This document shows positions 4,943 through 6,160 of a DNA stretch of 6,160 nt, in pieces (the stretch's first letter is position 1; the number at the start of each line of letters is the position of its first letter). Position numbers and translations under genes: made by a program. The stretch spans positions 1 through 6,160 of the forward strand of contig CAJMLD010000099.1 of assembly GCA_905214175.1 (NCBI GenBank). The letters are read 5' to 3'. Under the pieces are notes generated by a model. The model saw only the letters and a list, made by a program, of their open reading frames with translations, ran no database searches and was not told where the DNA came from. The DNA comes from an uncultured bacterium (GTDB lineage: Bacteria > Actinomycetota > Coriobacteriia > Coriobacteriales > Atopobiaceae).

Positions 4943-5296
4943 CGTGACGCCCTCGTCTCAATGATGTGTTCAGTTGCATGTTAGTATGCGACAACTTTGC
5001 TTTCAGCTGCCTTGCCCTTTCAAGTTCTCTTGGGATTCCCACGGAGCCCGAGGCGTGGGTGATTGTCAACCTGGTTATGCTCCCCTCAGGTTTGGCGAGC
5101 ACCCCGATTGTTGGGCGTCGTGCATCCGCAAGCCCGTCAAGCAATCGAAATTATTGCGCGAAAATTCTTGTCAAGAGATAGTTTCCGCAGTTGATGAAAA
5201 AATAAGCAGGAATATTGTTCAATAATTGAGGGCAAGAAGAGCCGTGCAGGCGAGAACGGCCGTGAGAGGTGCGCGTGGGCGGCCCTTCCGCATGCC
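4943..5296. other. Gene-poor, partly AT-rich intergenic region
   Basis: No convincing gene is visible over about 350 bp. The part from 5141 to about 5240 is strikingly AT-rich for this genome, with short symmetric elements such as TCTTGTCAAGA (5166-5176) and ATTG-TT-CAAT (5214-5223). On the minus strand a perfect TTGACA (5174 down to 5169) is followed by AATAAT only 13 bp on, too close for a standard promoter; a leftward promoter for the 83-aa gene may nevertheless lie here. A minus-strand frame (5144-4932, TTG start, 70 codons) overlaps the start of the 83-aa gene by 11 bp, but its third-position GC is clearly lower than in the neighbours and it resembles no family I know. Confidence 0.5.
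5241..5260 (-). terminator. Possible terminator downstream of the transporter gene
   Basis: On the minus strand GCCGT (5260-5256) pairs with ACGGC (5245-5241) around a 10-nt loop and is followed by TCTTCTT, the only T-rich tail after a hairpin in this window. The stem is just five base pairs, and it begins 37 bp after the transporter stop. Confidence 0.35.
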
Positions 5297-6160
5297 CTAC
5301 GCGGCAAGATTGCCGGCGGAGCGAGCGCTCGCAAGGCGGTGACTGGCCTCCGTTGCACCATGGCGCTTACCGACGGCCTCGCAGAAGATCGCACCGCCCA
5401 GGATAAGTACCGTGCCCGCGACGTTTGCGGGCGTGAGCGCCTCACCCAGGATGAGTGCCGAGAAGATCACGGCAGAGAGCGGCTCGAGGTAGCCCCACAC
5501 CGAGACACGCTGCACGGGCAGCTGTCCCATGGCGGAGAAGTACAGATAGCAGCCAAAGCCCGTGTTCACGAGGCCCAGGCAGAGAATGGCGGGCCAGTTT
5601 GCCGAGAAGGGCACGGCAAGCTCGGAGCCGTGGGCGACAAGCGCAAACACGGCAACTGCGGCAAAGCTCGCCACCAGCTGGATGGCCGATGCCTCGATGC
5701 CAGCCACGGCGTTGGACGCGCGCTTGCTGCAGATGACCATCACCGCGTACATCACGGCAGACATGCCGCCACACGCAAGGCCCCACGGCGAGAGCGCCGC
5801 GCCCTGTCCCTGAGCAACCACGAGAAACGCCCCGCAGATCACGGCCGCGAACCCTAGGAGCTTGGCGGGGGTGAGCCGCTCGTGGAAGAGGACGGGCGAG
5901 AGCGCCATCACGATGACTGGCCCGCAGTAGTAGGCGAGCGACGCAATGCCCACGCCAATGAGCCGGTATGCCTCGAAGAGGAAGATCCAGCCCACGCCCA
6001 GGGCAGCGCCAGACGCGGCAAGAAAGGCAGCGTCGCGTGGGTGGTCGAGAAAAGCCGGGCGCTTGCGAGCGCCTAGCACGATAAGGGCGAGCAGCGTGCC
6101 GCCAAGGAGGGTGCGGAGCAGGACAATCTGCCAGCTGGGAAGCGAGATCTGGCTAGCGAT
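5297..6160 (-). CDS. EamA/DMT-superfamily membrane transporter, N-terminus outside the window
   Basis: The frame is open to the window edge and encodes 287 visible residues; typical EamA proteins have about 290-310, so only the first one or two dozen are probably missing. A GTG at 6079 should not be taken as the start, because upstream codons continue the family pattern (SWQIVLLRTLLGGTLLALI). The protein is a duplicated bundle of about ten membrane helices. The first repeat ends with YYCGPVIVMALSPVLFHERL and a TPAKLLG segment; the second ends with YLEPLSAVIFSALILGEAL and TPANVAGTVLILGG. These paired P-x-x-x-x-x-x-ER/GEALTP signatures are typical of EamA domains. Members export or import small metabolites such as amino acids or their precursors; the substrate cannot be read from sequence. 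The C-terminal tail (KRHGATEASHRLASARSAG) is basic and cytoplasmic. The stop is followed by a weak hairpin with a T-rich tail. No functional link to the glycan genes is visible. Confidence 0.88.
   Translation of the reverse strand: MASQISLPSWQIVLLRTLLGGTLLALIVLGARKRPAFLDHPRDAAFLAASGAALGVGWIFLFEAYRLIGVGIASLAYYCGPVIVMALSPVLFHERLTPAKLLGFAAVICGAFLVVAQGQGAALSPWGLACGGMSAVMYAVMVICSKRASNAVAGIEASAIQLVASFAAVAVFALVAHGSELAVPFSANWPAILCLGLVNTGFGCYLYFSAMGQLPVQRVSVWGYLEPLSAVIFSALILGEALTPANVAGTVLILGGAIFCEAVGKRHGATEASHRLASARSAGNLAA

Noticed and set aside
4932..5144. Minus-strand 70-codon frame with TTG start, overlapping the 83-aa gene by 11 bp
   Set aside because: Third-position GC is clearly lower than in neighbouring genes, several codons are rare here (ATA, AGA), no ribosome site is evident and no family is recognised; coupling to the next gene is possible but unsupported.
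5150..5174. Minus-strand promoter TTGACA plus AATAAT
   Set aside because: The spacer is only 13 bp, well short of the 16-18 bp needed; with a 17-bp spacer the -10 is ATTTCG, which does not fit.
4974..5225. Plus-strand 83-codon frame through the AT-rich region
   Set aside because: No ribosome site, Cys/Trp-rich unstructured composition, and strong change of base composition within the frame.
1..6160. tRNA, rRNA, CRISPR or insertion-sequence content
   Set aside because: No cloverleaf, rRNA-like segment, regularly spaced repeats or transposase motifs were seen on either strand.

Overview
The window is high-GC, densely coding bacterial chromosome. Codon choice (strong preference for C or G in third position), the gene families, and a perfect palindrome of the TGAGACAAAGGGAC type fit an anaerobic actinobacterium of the Coriobacteriia (Olsenella/Atopobium-like). 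That placement is an inference from sequence style, not a database match. I see no rRNA, tRNA, CRISPR array, transposase or phage gene.

Layout. A 29-bp palindrome (16-44) precedes a lactate/malate dehydrogenase family gene (161-1138, +). This gene converges on a family 2 glycosyltransferase (1195-2565, -) across a strong 12-bp hairpin (1146-1182). The glycosyltransferase has an unexpected C-terminal MarR-like winged-helix domain. It is transcribed divergently from a membrane-anchored polysaccharide deacetylase of the PgaB/IcaB type (2705-4126, +). The 139-bp gap between them holds a perfect 9-bp inverted repeat and two closely opposed -10-like boxes. A 119-aa single-pass membrane protein (4304-4663, +) follows, with its own candidate promoter and a hairpin-rich leader. 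It converges on an 83-aa single-pass membrane protein (4691-4942, -); the two stop codons form the ends of one hairpin. An approximately 350-bp stretch without a convincing gene (4943-5296), AT-rich in its right part, separates this from an EamA/DMT-family transporter (5297 to the window edge, -) whose N-terminus lies outside the window.

How the genes may work together. The glycosyltransferase and the deacetylase are probably a divergently controlled pair acting on a cell-surface glycan: one adds sugars in the cytoplasm, the other removes acetyl groups outside the membrane. The DNA-binding-like domain on the glycosyltransferase, next to an operator-like repeat, makes autoregulation of this pair the main hypothesis. 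The deacetylase and the 119-aa protein share a basic YAxRxR motif just before their membrane segments, so they may belong to one envelope system. The dehydrogenase (fermentative NAD recycling) and the transporter look like unrelated neighbours.

The most interesting points are the glycosyltransferase-MarR fusion with its operator-like repeat, the Arg at the substrate-specificity position of the dehydrogenase, and the shared juxtamembrane module.
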